Assembly: GCF_046292825.1 (NCBI RefSeq)
Contig: NZ_JBKBQG010000014.1
Span: forward strand, 26,243 to 90,242
Direction of reading: 5' to 3'
Origin: Salinarimonas sp046292825
GTDB taxonomy: Bacteria > Pseudomonadota > Alphaproteobacteria > Rhizobiales > Beijerinckiaceae
Length of the DNA: 64,000 nt
The notes beneath the pieces were generated by a model. It searched no databases, was not told the origin of the DNA, and saw only the letters and a list, made by a program, of their open reading frames with translations. Of this stretch, positions 1-8,312 are shown one piece after another. Numbering within the stretch: the first letter of the stretch is position 1; each line of letters starts with the position of its first letter. Both the position numbers and the translations under genes were made by a program.

Positions 1-382
1 CGAATTGCGGCTGGACGCCCTCGTAGCGCTGCTCCCAGCGCTGGCGGTCCGCCTCCTCGAAGCGCGCCGTCGGCAGGCCCATGCCGGGGCCGACCTGGCC
101 GATGGGTCCGAGGCGGCGGTCGTCCCCCATCACCTCGAGATAATCGGCGAAGACCCAGCCGCGGGCGCCGCGGAACTGGACCTCGCACCAATCGCGATCG
201 GGCAGGCAGCCGAAGACGGCGTCGAGCCGCTGGTCGCCGGGAACCGTCGTGATCACGGAAAAGCGCGTGCCGGGGCCCTCGCGCAGGTTCAGATCGGTCG
301 TCGCGATCACCTGCTGGGCGTTGGCGGGCATGGCCATGGCGAGCGCGACGGCTCCGGCCGCGAGGACGGGAGTGGCTCTCAT
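1..382 (-). CDS. SH3-domain (SH3b) secreted protein, 3' end cut by window edge
   Basis: Reading leftward from ATG at 382, the product starts with a clear Sec signal peptide (MRATPVLAAGAVALAMAMPANAQ) of about 23 residues. An SH3b-type domain follows, with the characteristic TTDLNLREGPGTRFSVI stretch and then GWVFADYLEV near residue 85. Such bacterial SH3 domains usually bind cell-wall peptides, and in alphaproteobacteria they often occur as short periplasmic proteins of unknown role. The frame stays open to base 1, so the C-terminus is missing. The start is set by the signal peptide, and no alternative start lies upstream in this frame. The next gene on the same strand ends 115 bp upstream, so an operon link is not obvious. 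Periplasmic location is confident; function is not known. Confidence 0.8.
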   Translation of the reverse strand, partial: MRATPVLAAGAVALAMAMPANAQQVIATTDLNLREGPGTRFSVITTVPGDQRLDAVFGCLPDRDWCEVQFRGARGWVFADYLEVMGDDRRLGPIGQVGPGMGLPTARFEEADRQRWEQRYEGVQPQF

Positions 383-496
383 GGTCTCGTTCCTCCATCG
401 CTGACTTCAAGCGCGTTCCGTTCGGGAACGCCCGTTGAACGACGCGCCGCGGACCGTGTTCCCACGCCCACGCTGACGAAATCGCCCCGGCCGCAT

Positions 497-1105
497 TCAG
501 GACTTGCCGATGTCGGGGCGCCCGTCCGGGAGATGGTCGGTGTCCGCCGCCTCCCGCTCCGAGCCGACGCCGGGGGAGACGCCGACGCCATGCCGATAGG
601 TCATCTCGCCGCCGAGCCAGCCGCCGACGAGCAGGAGAAGCAACACGACCCCCGAGATCGCCACGCCGGCCGGGACGACGCCTCCCGCCGGGTCGGGATG
701 GCGGATCAGGAAATTGGCGAGCGTGAGGAAGATCGCGACGAGATTGCCGACGCCGTGCATCCAGGCGATGCCGAGCGTGCGCGCGCGGGAGAGGCTCATC
801 ATCTCCATGAGCCCGAGCACCGCCGCGAGCGCGCCGGTCGCGAGCCCGACGCCGAGGAGGATCATCGCCGCCCGCGCGAAGAAGGGGTCCTGCGTCATGA
901 TGAAGGCGATGTCGAAGCCGAAGGCGACGACGAGCGCGCCGATCGGCAGGGGCACGATCATCGGGTGCAGCGGGTGGCCGCGGATCGCCGCGGCGCTGCC
1001 GGTGCCGGAGAGATAGGCGCGGTAGCGCCGGCCGTGCCGCGCGGCATCGCCGTGTCGCGGGTCGGGGCCGGCCTCGACCCTCTCTCGTCCAGGGTCCCGT
1101 GCCAT
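497..1105 (-). CDS. DUF2231-family membrane protein
   Basis: A 202-residue protein with the DUF2231 hallmark IRGHPLHPMIVPLPIG, followed by four hydrophobic segments (about residues 55-75, 85-107, 125-145 and 155-175) and a hydrophilic tail. The family is an inner-membrane protein of unknown function, often near cytochrome or stress genes. The frame is open further upstream, but the ATG at 1105 has a GGAGG Shine-Dalgarno about six bases before it. An ATG five codons earlier (1120) lacks such a site, so 1105 is preferred. It reads in the same direction as the inositol monophosphatase gene but is separated from it by about 100 bp. The family call is good; no specific role can be read from the sequence. 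Confidence 0.8.
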   Translation of the reverse strand: MARDPGRERVEAGPDPRHGDAARHGRRYRAYLSGTGSAAAIRGHPLHPMIVPLPIGALVVAFGFDIAFIMTQDPFFARAAMILLGVGLATGALAAVLGLMEMMSLSRARTLGIAWMHGVGNLVAIFLTLANFLIRHPDPAGGVVPAGVAISGVVLLLLLVGGWLGGEMTYRHGVGVSPGVGSEREAADTDHLPDGRPDIGKS

Positions 1106-1212
1106 TCGCGCCTCCCGCATGTGGTACCACCACGGGCGAATGCGCCGTCGGGTAGCGAGTTCCGGCGGGTCGGCGAGAATTCGCGGTGCCCGCGTGGCGG
1201 GCGAAGGGTGTT

Positions 1213-2085
1213 TCAGCCGCCGTCGACGCCGAGATCGGCGAGCGCGCCCTCGCTGCCGGCGATGGCGAGCTGCGCGCGCCACGAGGCGAGGTCGGACGGA
1301 AAGGCCTCGAACGGCCGCCAGGCGCCGTCCGGGCCGTGCTCGGCCACCACCCCGCCGGCCGCCTCGACGAGCGCGATCCCGCCCGCCACGTCCCACACGT
1401 TCGGCCGCGCGAACCGCGCCGCGGCGAGGAGCCCCGCGGCGACGAAGGCGCATTCGAGCGCCGCCGAGCCCGTCTTGCGCGCCTCGAAGGGCGAGGATTG
1501 CGGCAGATCCCCCCGCGGATCGCCGACGAGGCGGCGGCGCACCGCCGGATCGGGCCCCGACTCGACCGGCGTTTCGTCGAAGCCGAGGCCGCCGCCCGCG
1601 CGGGCATGGTAGACGCCCGAGCGCAGCGTGTGGCTCGTCGAGCACCACAGCGCCCCCGCGATCGGACATCCGCGCCAGACGACGCCGATCGAGGCGGAGA
1701 AGAGGGGAAAGCCGTTGACGAAATTCGCGGTGCCGTCGACCGGGTCGATCACCCAGACGACGTCGTGGCCGTGGCTCGGGCGCTCGGCGATTTCCTCGCC
1801 GATGATGTCGTGATCGGGGAAGCGCTCGGCGAGGATCGCGCGGATGATAGTCTCGACCGCGTGGTCGACCTCGGAGACGGGGTCGAGATAGGCGCCCTCC
1901 TCGATCGACTTGTAATGCACGTCGCGCCGCCCGCCGAGCGCGGACACGATCTCGGCGCCGGCGAGGCGGGCGAGCACGATCGCGGTGCGCTCGATCGCGA
2001 CCATGGCGTCGTGGCCGAGCGCCGTCTCGGCGCGGGCGCGGCGATCGGAATGGTTGGCGTAGCGGCTTTCGGGTCGGCGGCTCAT
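1213..2085 (-). CDS. Inositol monophosphatase family protein
   Basis: A 290-residue member of the inositol-monophosphatase/SuhB/CysQ fold. The metal-binding motifs are in order: GEE at about 96-98, DPVDGTANF at about 114-122, and the C-terminal WDVAGG signature. The family hydrolyses phosphate esters of inositol, PAP or fructose bisphosphate using Mg2+; the exact substrate cannot be assigned here. The N-terminal 25 residues are arginine-rich and longer than usual. The start ATG (2085) overlaps the stop of the upstream lipid-kinase gene in an ATGA arrangement, so the two are translationally coupled. This suggests a shared lipid-head-group or phosphoinositide-like metabolism, which is inference. 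The frame runs on without a stop far upstream, but that extension is antisense noise typical of high-GC DNA. Confidence 0.85.
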   Translation of the reverse strand: MSRRPESRYANHSDRRARAETALGHDAMVAIERTAIVLARLAGAEIVSALGGRRDVHYKSIEEGAYLDPVSEVDHAVETIIRAILAERFPDHDIIGEEIAERPSHGHDVVWVIDPVDGTANFVNGFPLFSASIGVVWRGCPIAGALWCSTSHTLRSGVYHARAGGGLGFDETPVESGPDPAVRRRLVGDPRGDLPQSSPFEARKTGSAALECAFVAAGLLAAARFARPNVWDVAGGIALVEAAGGVVAEHGPDGAWRPFEAFPSDLASWRAQLAIAGSEGALADLGVDGG

Positions 2086-2984
2086 GGCGGGTCTCCGTGG
2101 TCCGGCGGCGTCGGGGCGGGGGCGAGCACGTGCACGCGCCGCGCGCTGCGTCGCAGCGTGATCGAGACGGGTCCCGAGCACCGACGCGGCTCGTCGTCGA
2201 GGCGCACGAAGGCCCCCTCCCCCGCGATCACGAGCTCGCGGGAGGTGAGATGGGCGAGCGGCGCGGGCGTGCCGTCGTCGCGCTGGAGCCAATCGCGGAA
2301 CGCCCCCGCCCGCGAAGCCGTGAGATAGACGACGTCGAGCGTCTCGGCGGCAGGCTCCGCCTGCGGGGCGAGGAACAGGCGCGGCCCGGTGACGCCCACG
2401 ATCAGCGCCTCGACGAGGACGAGCGGCTCGGGCAGCGCGACCCCGTCGGCATAGGCGGTCAGGGGCGCGGCGTCCCCGCGCGCGAGGATGGCGGCGATGC
2501 GCGCGCGCCCGGCCGCGAGCCGCGCGTCGCCTGCGAGCGACGCGTCTGCGGCATCGGCCTCGGCGATCGCCTGCGCGATGGCACCGGCCCCGGCCGCCTC
2601 GGCGAACAGGCCGTCCAGCGCGCCCGACGCCTCGCCGAGGCGAAAGGCGTGGGGGTGGAAACGGTGCCATTGCCTCGGCAACGCGGAGACGTGGGTCGCG
2701 GCCTCGAGCGAGCGCGCGATGCCGTTCGAGGTGCCGAGCGGCAGGATCGCGATCGGCGGCCCGCCGTCGGGCATGGCGCGCATCACCCGCGCCACCGTGC
2801 CGTCCCCGCCGGCCACGACGACGATGTCGGCGGGCTCGCGCAGGACGCGGGCGAGATCGTCCTCCTTGCTCGAGCGGAAGGCGACGCACTCCCAGCCGGC
2901 CTCGCGCAGGGAGGCGATCAGGCTCTCGCGGCCGTGGTCGTCGGCGCCCGCCGACGGATTGTGGATGACGATGGCGCGCGACAC
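2082..2984 (-). CDS. Diacylglycerol kinase-family lipid kinase
   Basis: A 300-residue protein with the DAGK catalytic domain: IHNPSAG near the N-terminus, VVVAGGDGTVARVM at about 55-68 with the nucleotide-binding GGDGT, and LPLGTSNGIARSL at about 81-93. The family (YegS/DgkB-like) phosphorylates diacylglycerol, sphingoid or related lipids at the inner membrane, using ATP. The C-terminal half is more divergent and includes a patch resembling the YegS C-terminal domain. The stop overlaps the ATG of the inositol-monophosphatase-like gene by 4 bp. A lipid kinase coupled to a small-molecule phosphatase hints at turnover of a phospho-head-group, but the substrate is unknown. The family assignment is firm, the exact lipid is not. 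Confidence 0.85.
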   Translation of the reverse strand: MSRAIVIHNPSAGADDHGRESLIASLREAGWECVAFRSSKEDDLARVLREPADIVVVAGGDGTVARVMRAMPDGGPPIAILPLGTSNGIARSLEAATHVSALPRQWHRFHPHAFRLGEASGALDGLFAEAAGAGAIAQAIAEADAADASLAGDARLAAGRARIAAILARGDAAPLTAYADGVALPEPLVLVEALIVGVTGPRLFLAPQAEPAAETLDVVYLTASRAGAFRDWLQRDDGTPAPLAHLTSRELVIAGEGAFVRLDDEPRRCSGPVSITLRRSARRVHVLAPAPTPPDHGDPP

Positions 2985-3062
2985 GGGTCCGCCTCCGCTT
3001 CGGGGCCTCCTGCGACAGACGCGGGAGGCGCCGCGGAGGTTCCCGCGCCCGAGGCGGGGACG

Positions 3063-4514
3063 TCAGAAGCTGCCGAAGACCGTCCCGAGCCCGATCACCG
3101 CGACGAGGCCGATGAGGGCGCCGACAACCGCCACCATGACGATGTCGAGATAGCTCTCGCGATGGGTGCAGCCGCAGACCGCGAGCATGGTCACGACGGC
3201 GCCGTTGTGGGGTAGGCTGTCGAGGGTGCCGGACGCGATCACGGCGACGCGGTGCATGAGGGCCGGGTCGAGCCCGGTCTCGGCGGCGATCTGCATGAAG
3301 GTGGGGCCGAGCGCGTCGAGCGCGATCGTCATGCCGCCGGACGCCGAGCCCGTGAGCGCGGCGAGGATGTTCGTCGCGAGCGCGAGCGAGACGAGCGGGC
3401 CGCCGCCGATGCCGAGCACGAATTCGCGCACCGCCTCGAAGGCGGGCATCGCGGCGACCACCGCGCCGAAGCCGACGAGGCTCGCGACGCTCAGCACCGG
3501 CAGGACGGAGGCGTTCGCGCCCGCGTCGACGCTCTCGCGCAGCTTGGCGAAGCGCGCCCACGAGGTCGCGAGCAGCACGACGATCCCCGCGAGCAGCGCC
3601 GTCGCCACCGCCCAGACGCCGCCCACCGCGGAGAGCGACACGCCACCGAAGCGCGCCTCCTGGAGATAGGCGGTGTCGATCATCGGCAGCACCACCTGCG
3701 CCATCGCGAGATTGACCGCGACGACCACCACGAGCGGCAGGAGCGCGAGGGCGATCGGCGGGCGGCCGGGCGTGCGGGCACCCGATTCGATCTCGGCGGG
3801 GTCGAATTCGCGGGCGGTCGAGGCGAGCTCGCGCAGAACCGTCTTGTCGGCCACCGGCTTCTTCTCGGCGAGCGGCCCCTCGAACCCCTCCCCCGCCTTC
3901 TTCGCCGCGATGCGCCGGCGCTCGAGCCAGAACAGGCCGAAGCCGAGCATGATGATCGCCGCGATGGTGCCGAGCCCCGGCGCGGCGAAGGCGGTCGTGC
4001 CGAAGAAGGGCATCGGGATCGCGTTCTGGATCGCGGGCGTGCCGGGCAGCGCCGACATGGTGAAGGTCGAGGTGCCGAGCGCGATCGTCGCGGGCAGGAG
4101 CCGCCGCGGCACCGCGCCCGAGCGGAACAGAGCGAGCCCCATCGGCGCGAGCACGAAGAAGGCGACGAACAGGCTCACGCCGCCATAGGTCACGAGCGCG
4201 CCCGCGAGCACGACCGCGAGGATGGCCCGCGTCGGCCCGAGCGTGCGGGTCATGAAGCGGGCGATGGCGTCGACCGCGCCCGAATCCTCCATCAGCTTGC
4301 CGAACAGGGCGCCGAGCAGGAAGAGCGGGAAGAATTGCGCGACAAAGCCCGACGCCGCGCTCATGAAGGTCTGCGTCCAATGCGCGAGCAGAGGCTCGCC
4401 CGAGAACGCCGCCGCGACGAGCGCCGCCGCGGGCGCGAGCAGAAGGATCGTCCAGCCGCGAAAGGCGAGCGCCATGAGGAGCGCGAGGCCCGCGACGATG
4501 CCGATGAGACCCAT
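3063..4514 (-). CDS. GntP-family permease
   Basis: A 483-residue integral membrane protein with 12 or so hydrophobic segments. It carries GntP/Dcu-superfamily signatures such as the repeated glycine-rich helices, SALPGTPAIQNAIPMPFFGTT at about 155-175, and ASGTLDSLPHNGAVVTML at about 435-452. Family members import gluconate, idonate, fructuronate or (as in BdhT-like transporters) beta-hydroxybutyrate, with proton symport. The PHNGAV motif and length fit the D-beta-hydroxybutyrate/short-acid branch, but the substrate is inference. A hydrophilic loop at about 210-265 separates two halves. The start at 4514 is chosen because it begins with the first helix; the 40 codons upstream look non-coding. 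A metallo-hydrolase gene lies 116 bp upstream, same strand. Confidence 0.8.
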   Translation of the reverse strand: MGLIGIVAGLALLMALAFRGWTILLLAPAAALVAAAFSGEPLLAHWTQTFMSAASGFVAQFFPLFLLGALFGKLMEDSGAVDAIARFMTRTLGPTRAILAVVLAGALVTYGGVSLFVAFFVLAPMGLALFRSGAVPRRLLPATIALGTSTFTMSALPGTPAIQNAIPMPFFGTTAFAAPGLGTIAAIIMLGFGLFWLERRRIAAKKAGEGFEGPLAEKKPVADKTVLRELASTAREFDPAEIESGARTPGRPPIALALLPLVVVVAVNLAMAQVVLPMIDTAYLQEARFGGVSLSAVGGVWAVATALLAGIVVLLATSWARFAKLRESVDAGANASVLPVLSVASLVGFGAVVAAMPAFEAVREFVLGIGGGPLVSLALATNILAALTGSASGGMTIALDALGPTFMQIAAETGLDPALMHRVAVIASGTLDSLPHNGAVVTMLAVCGCTHRESYLDIVMVAVVGALIGLVAVIGLGTVFGSF

Positions 4515-4630
4515 GGGTTCGCGTTCTCCGTGCCTGCCCTGCGGCGTCCTGCGGAGCCCGTTCCTCGCGTTTCCTCGGTGCTTCTTGCTTGCGGCGTGCC
4601 TAGCGCGGGACGGCGCCGGGCACAACCCCC

Positions 4631-5545
4631 TCAAGCCATCGCGAACCGCGCCGCGAGCGACAACGGCCCCTCGACCCGCACCACCTCTCGCGCGGCGAGG
4701 TCCTCGAGATGGGCGAGGACGTTCAGCGCCGCGGCGCCGTGGAGCGCGGGGGCGAGGCCGCGATAGACGTTCGCGACGATCTCGGGAACGGCGCTGTCGC
4801 CGGCGCGCAGGCGGGCGAGGATCGCCTCCTCGCGCTGGCGGCGATGGGCGAGGATCGCGCGCACCATCCGGCGCGGCTCGGTGACGGGGCCGCCATGGCC
4901 GGGCCAGTAGACGACGTCGTCCTCGCGCGCGAGGAGTTTCGAAAGCGAGGCCATGTAGGGCCCCATCGCCCCGTCGGGCGGGCCGACGAAGGTCGTCGCC
5001 CAGGCCATGACGTGGTCGCCCGAGAGCAGCGCGCGCTCCTCCGGCAGCGCGAAGGCGAGGTGGTTCGCCGTGTGGCCGGGGGTCTCGACCGCGACGAGGC
5101 TCCAGCCGGCGCCGGCGATCGCGTCGCCCTCGCGCATCTCGAGATCGGGCCTGTAGTCGCGGTCCCCGCTCGCCTCCATCGGGTTCGCGACGCCGTCGGG
5201 CAAGACGCTCGCGGGGCGGTGGGGACCGCAGCCGACGAGCCGCGCGCCGGTCGCCGCCACGATGGCGCGGGCGGCGGGGGAATGGTCGCGGTGCGTGTGG
5301 GTGACGACGACGTGCCCGACGCTCTCCCCCGCCACCGCCGCGAGCAGCGCCTCGACATGGGCGGGATCGTCCGGCCCCGGATCGACGATCGCGACGGTGC
5401 CGCGCCCCACCACGTAGCTGCAGGTGCCGGTGAAGGTGACGGGCCCCGGATTGGGGGCGACGACGCGGCGCAGGAGCGGCGAGAGGGTCACCGCGACCCC
5501 GTGCGGCGCGTCGAAGCGCGTGTCGAAGGCGATCGGCTCGCTCAT
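4631..5545 (-). CDS. MBL-fold metallo-hydrolase (LACTB2/glyoxalase II-like)
   Basis: A 304-residue metallo-beta-lactamase fold protein. The metal-ligand motif HTHRDHS is at about residue 81-87, further ligands are in VETPGHTANHLAF and LLSGDHVM, and the closing histidine is in YWPGHGGPV. An added C-terminal helical region (HRRQREEAILARL and following) is the winged-helix-like LACTB2-type domain. Members hydrolyse thioesters, lactones or nucleic acids through a bimetal centre. The closest family look is the RNase-like/glyoxalase II-like LACTB2 group, and the substrate is open. It starts with ATG at 5545 preceded by GAGG. A microprotein transcription unit lies upstream on the same strand and ends in a terminator at 5617-5648, so this gene probably has its own promoter. 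Confidence 0.85.
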   Translation of the reverse strand: MSEPIAFDTRFDAPHGVAVTLSPLLRRVVAPNPGPVTFTGTCSYVVGRGTVAIVDPGPDDPAHVEALLAAVAGESVGHVVVTHTHRDHSPAARAIVAATGARLVGCGPHRPASVLPDGVANPMEASGDRDYRPDLEMREGDAIAGAGWSLVAVETPGHTANHLAFALPEERALLSGDHVMAWATTFVGPPDGAMGPYMASLSKLLAREDDVVYWPGHGGPVTEPRRMVRAILAHRRQREEAILARLRAGDSAVPEIVANVYRGLAPALHGAAALNVLAHLEDLAAREVVRVEGPLSLAARFAMA

Positions 5546-5616
5546 GAGGCTCCTCGGCGCAGGCTCCCGATAGGAAAAAGCCGCCGCCGGTGGGACCGGC
5601 GCAGGCTCCTATAACG

Positions 5617-5648
5617 GAAAAGCCGCCGCCGGGTATCCCGGCGGCGGC
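5617..5648 (-). terminator. Rho-independent terminator after the microprotein gene
   Basis: On the minus strand a perfect 12-bp stem (GCCGCCGCCGGG with its complement, three-base loop) at 5622-5648 is followed by TTTT. It lies 35 bp beyond the stop of the 33-residue ORF. The 42 bp immediately downstream (5556-5597) look like an imperfect tandem copy of the same terminator region: GGCGCAGGCTCC, then a short A/T-rich stretch, then GCCGCCGCCGG. Confidence 0.8.
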
Positions 5649-5682
5649 CGCTCGTCAGGTTGGTTCTGGTGCGTGCCGGGGA

Positions 5683-5784
5683 TCAGAAGACCCCGACGAC
5701 GATGGCGCCGACGAAGGCGAGCGCCGCGCAATAGGCTGCGATGTTCAGCTTCGGTACGATGTGCATCTTCGCGAAGCGGTTCAT
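5683..5784 (-). CDS. 33-residue single-pass membrane microprotein
   Basis: A very short ORF, MNRFAKMHIVPKLN followed by one hydrophobic helix (IAAYCAALAFVGAIVVGVF) that runs to the C-terminus. It has an unusually good context for its size. A GGGAGGTG Shine-Dalgarno lies five bases before the ATG, a sigma70-like promoter is centred about 45 bp upstream (5814-5841), and a strong intrinsic terminator follows 35 bp after the stop. This makes it a self-contained gene. The basic N-terminus followed by a terminal helix predicts an N-in inner-membrane anchor. The family is not recognised, and it lacks the features of aa3 oxidase subunit IV or CydX that I would look for. Candidate roles are modulation of a larger membrane complex; none can be assigned. 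Confidence 0.65.
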   Translation of the reverse strand: MNRFAKMHIVPKLNIAAYCAALAFVGAIVVGVF

Positions 5785-5813
5785 GGACACCTCCCTGGCG
5801 AGGACCGACCTTC

Positions 5814-5841
5814 AATGTAGCAAGTGCGCGTGGTCGCGCAA
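5814..5841 (-). promoter_or_regulatory. Sigma70-like promoter of the microprotein gene
   Basis: On the minus strand, TTGCGC (5841-5836), a 16-bp spacer and TACATT (5819-5814). The predicted transcription start near 5807 leaves a leader of about 20 bases containing the strong Shine-Dalgarno. The match to the housekeeping alphaproteobacterial consensus is good but not perfect. Confidence 0.5.
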
Positions 5842-5944
5842 GTGCTTCGACGGCTAGTGTCCGGCCACGCTCCCGACGATCGAGCCTAATCGTCGGTTAA
5901 AGGGGTCTGCGCGACTGCGCGCGCGGCAGAATAGGCGCCGCCGA

Positions 5945-7207
5945 TCAACGACTTCCCGCAAGCGCACACTCGACGAGGGCGCCTGCGGCGAGCGCCTGCT
6001 CGTCGCGTCCGAAGCGCGAGATCAGCTGCACGCCGATCGGCGCTCCGTCCGCCGAATGCAGGCCCGGCACGTTCACGCAGGGGTCGCCCATGAGGGTCCA
6101 GAGCCGGTTGAAGCGCGAATCTCCCGTCGAGCCGAGCCCCTGCGGCGCCGGCCCGGGCGCGGACAGGGTCAGGATCGCGTCGCAGGCCCCGAACAGCTCC
6201 CGCAGGCTCCCGCGCGCCTGGTGGACGACCCGCCGGGCGCGGTCGTAATCCGCCGCAGACACGGCCTGCGCCTCGTCGAGGCAGGCGCGCAGGAGCGGCG
6301 GCAGCGCGCGCGCATGCGTGGCATATTCCCAGGCGAGCGCCTGGCGCGCCTCGAAGGCCTGGATCACCGGGTGCATCGCGAAGGCGTCGGCGAGCGCGGA
6401 GGGCTCGGCGAGGCGCACCACCCGCGCCCCGGCGCGCTCGGCCGCCCGCGCCGCCGCCTCGAGCGCCGCCGCGCCCTCCGGCTCCGGATCGCCCGCATAG
6501 GCCTGCGCGACGACGCCGATGCGCAGGCCGGCATAGATCTCGCGCGGATCGCCGGGCTGCAGGGCGAGCTGCGGGCGCTCGGCGAGATGGGCGAGCGCGA
6601 AAGCCGCGTCCGCGACGCCCGCGGCGAACAGGCCGACCGTGTCGAGCGTCCAGGAGAAGGTCTTGCAGCCGACGCTCGGCAGGAGCTTGAACGACGGCTT
6701 GACGCCCACCACCCCGCAGAAGGCGGCGGGGCGGATGACCGAGCCGCCCGTCTGCGTGCCGAGCGCGAGCGGCAGCATGCCCGCCGCCACCGCCGCCGCC
6801 GAGCCGGACGAGGAGCCGCCCGGCGTCCGGCCCGGCGCGGTGGGATTGCGGGTCTCGACGGGGTCGAGGAAGGCGAAGGGCGTCGTCGCCGTCTTGGCGA
6901 GCGGCACCGCGCCGAGGCTGCGCGCCCGCGCGACGACGCTCGCATCCGCGCGCGCGACGTTCCCGTCGTAGATCGGCGAGCCCATCCGGGTCGGCAGGCC
7001 GGCGACGTCGAGAATGTCCTTGACCCCGAGCGCGATCCCGGCGAGCGGCCCCTTCGCTTGACCGGCATGCGCGGCGCGGTCCAGATGGACGACGGCCCGG
7101 ATCTCGCCGTCATGGGCGTCGATCTCCGCGCGCGAGAGGGCGAGCGCGTCGGACGGCGCGAGGGTGCCCGCGTCGATGCGGGCTGCGAGTTCGAGGAGAG
7201 AGAGCAT
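5945..7207 (-). CDS. Amidase-signature family protein
   Basis: A 420-residue amidase-signature hydrolase. The Ser-cisSer-Lys triad context is complete: Lys63 in ALGVKDILDVAGLPTRMGS, the glycine/serine run GGSSSGSAAAVAAG at 130-143, and TQTGGSVIRPAAFCG with the probable nucleophile Ser156. Members cleave amides (GatA, acetamidase, aryl amidases and others). This one is shorter than GatA and lacks a gatB/gatC neighbour, so a catabolic amidase is more likely. The start at 7207 begins with the family's helical N-terminus (MLSLLELAARIDAG). A divergent TetR-family gene starts 90 bp away and could control it; that is inference. The open frame upstream of 7207 is antisense to the regulator and not real. 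Confidence 0.85.
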   Translation of the reverse strand: MLSLLELAARIDAGTLAPSDALALSRAEIDAHDGEIRAVVHLDRAAHAGQAKGPLAGIALGVKDILDVAGLPTRMGSPIYDGNVARADASVVARARSLGAVPLAKTATTPFAFLDPVETRNPTAPGRTPGGSSSGSAAAVAAGMLPLALGTQTGGSVIRPAAFCGVVGVKPSFKLLPSVGCKTFSWTLDTVGLFAAGVADAAFALAHLAERPQLALQPGDPREIYAGLRIGVVAQAYAGDPEPEGAAALEAAARAAERAGARVVRLAEPSALADAFAMHPVIQAFEARQALAWEYATHARALPPLLRACLDEAQAVSAADYDRARRVVHQARGSLRELFGACDAILTLSAPGPAPQGLGSTGDSRFNRLWTLMGDPCVNVPGLHSADGAPIGVQLISRFGRDEQALAAGALVECALAGSR

Positions 7208-7297
7208 GGCGTCGCGTTCCCGGTATGGCTCGTGGAGCGACCCTAGCACGGCCGCGCCCCAGCGCAGCGCGCGCGCCTGCCGCACGGGATTTGGCCG

Positions 7298-7924
7298 ATG
7301 AGCGCGACGGACGGCGTCGGCATCGGCGGGCGGCGCGGCTATCACCACGGCAATCTGCGCGAGGCGCTGGTCGAGGCGACGCGCACGCTCCTCGCCGAGA
7401 AGGGGCCGCAGGGCTTCACGCTCGCGGACGCGGCGCGGCGCGCGGGCGTCTCGCCGGCGGCGCCCTACCGCCATTTCGCCGATCGCGAGGCGCTCCTGGC
7501 GGAGGTGGCGCGGCGCGGCTTCGCGGCCTTCGTCGCGCGCCTCTCCGGCAGCGGCGCGGCGCCCGGCGAGGCGTTCCGCTCGATGGGCCGCGCCTATCTC
7601 GCCTTCGCCCGCGAGGAGCCCGGCTACTACGCCGCGATGTTCTCCGCCGCCCTGCCCGAGGGGCCCGAGGGGCCGCCGGAGGCGCAAGACGCCTTCCGCA
7701 TGCTCGTCGACGCCATCGCCGCGAGCGTGGCGACCCGCGGCGCGCGCCTCGACGACGCGCGCAGCCTCGCGCTGCAGGTGTGGGGGCTCTCGCACGGCAT
7801 CGCGACGCTCGCCGCCTCCGGGCGCCTCGGCGGCCTGTGCGAGGACCCGGAGAGCGTCCTCGACCGCGGCGTCGCGGCGCTGGTCGCGGCGGCGATCGCG
7901 GGGGGCGAGCTGGAGGCGGGGTGA
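7298..7924 (+). CDS. TetR/AcrR-family regulator (WHG C-terminal domain)
   Basis: A 208-residue repressor-type protein with an N-terminal TetR helix-turn-helix (ALVEATRTLLAEKGPQGFTL, ADAARRAGVSPAAPYRHFAD at about 25-65) preceded by the RGYHHGNLR motif common in this subgroup. The C-terminal half with EEPGYYAAMF and LALQVWGLSHGIATL fits the WHG ligand-binding/dimerisation domain. It is divergent from the amidase gene with only 90 bp between the starts, so local control of that gene and autoregulation are plausible. No clear operator palindrome was identified there. Downstream is a 388-bp gap with a hairpin-rich repeat, so it is probably transcribed alone. The ligand is unknown. Confidence 0.85.
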   Translation: MSATDGVGIGGRRGYHHGNLREALVEATRTLLAEKGPQGFTLADAARRAGVSPAAPYRHFADREALLAEVARRGFAAFVARLSGSGAAPGEAFRSMGRAYLAFAREEPGYYAAMFSAALPEGPEGPPEAQDAFRMLVDAIAASVATRGARLDDARSLALQVWGLSHGIATLAASGRLGGLCEDPESVLDRGVAALVAAAIAGGELEAG

Positions 7925-8047
7925 GCGTTACGATTATCGTGGATCGGAGAATCGCGAGCACCCGGCCTTGAGCCGAAGGCGCTCGCAAGGCTGGCTACCA
8001 GGCGGCTCGTCGCCGCCGCAAGAGCTTGCTCCGCAAGCAATTTCTCA

Positions 8048-8172
8048 CGCTGGGTCCCCTTCCCCTCCGGTCGCATGCGACCCCCGGCCGGGGATGACAC
8101 CGACGGAGTGCTCCAACGGTGTCATCCCCGGCCGGAGCACGCGTAGCGTGCGCAGGGGAAGGGGACCCAGCG
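8048..8172. repeat. Intergenic multi-hairpin element, type C
   Basis: The main content of the gap between the TetR gene and the ABC transporter (7925-8312). It is bounded by a perfect 19-bp inverted repeat (CGCTGGGTCCCCTTCCCCT at 8048-8066, complement at 8154-8172). Inside is a second perfect 19-bp inverted pair (CCGGCCGGGGATGACACCG at 8084-8102, complement at 8117-8135) plus the palindromes GGTCGCATGCGACC (8069-8082) and GCACGC-GTA-GCGTGC (8136-8150). The GTCATCCC module is shared with the type A elements, but here it is internal. No ORF was seen. Confidence 0.85.
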
Positions 8173-8312
8173 CAGAAAGACGCGTGCGCAGCACGCTCCT
8201 GATGCCGCCGACCAGGCAGCTCGAGGCGACGCCCGCGGCGTAGCCCGCGACAACCTCTATCGCGATCGGCGCGACTGGCATGACGACGATTGCGAGACGC
8301 AGTTCCCAGCGC

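Noticed and set aside
1213..4380. A 1055-codon leftward open frame spanning three genes
   Set aside because: Only the last 290 codons match a protein family; the rest is the wrong frame of the lipid kinase and permease genes. Long stop-free frames are expected in DNA this GC-rich.
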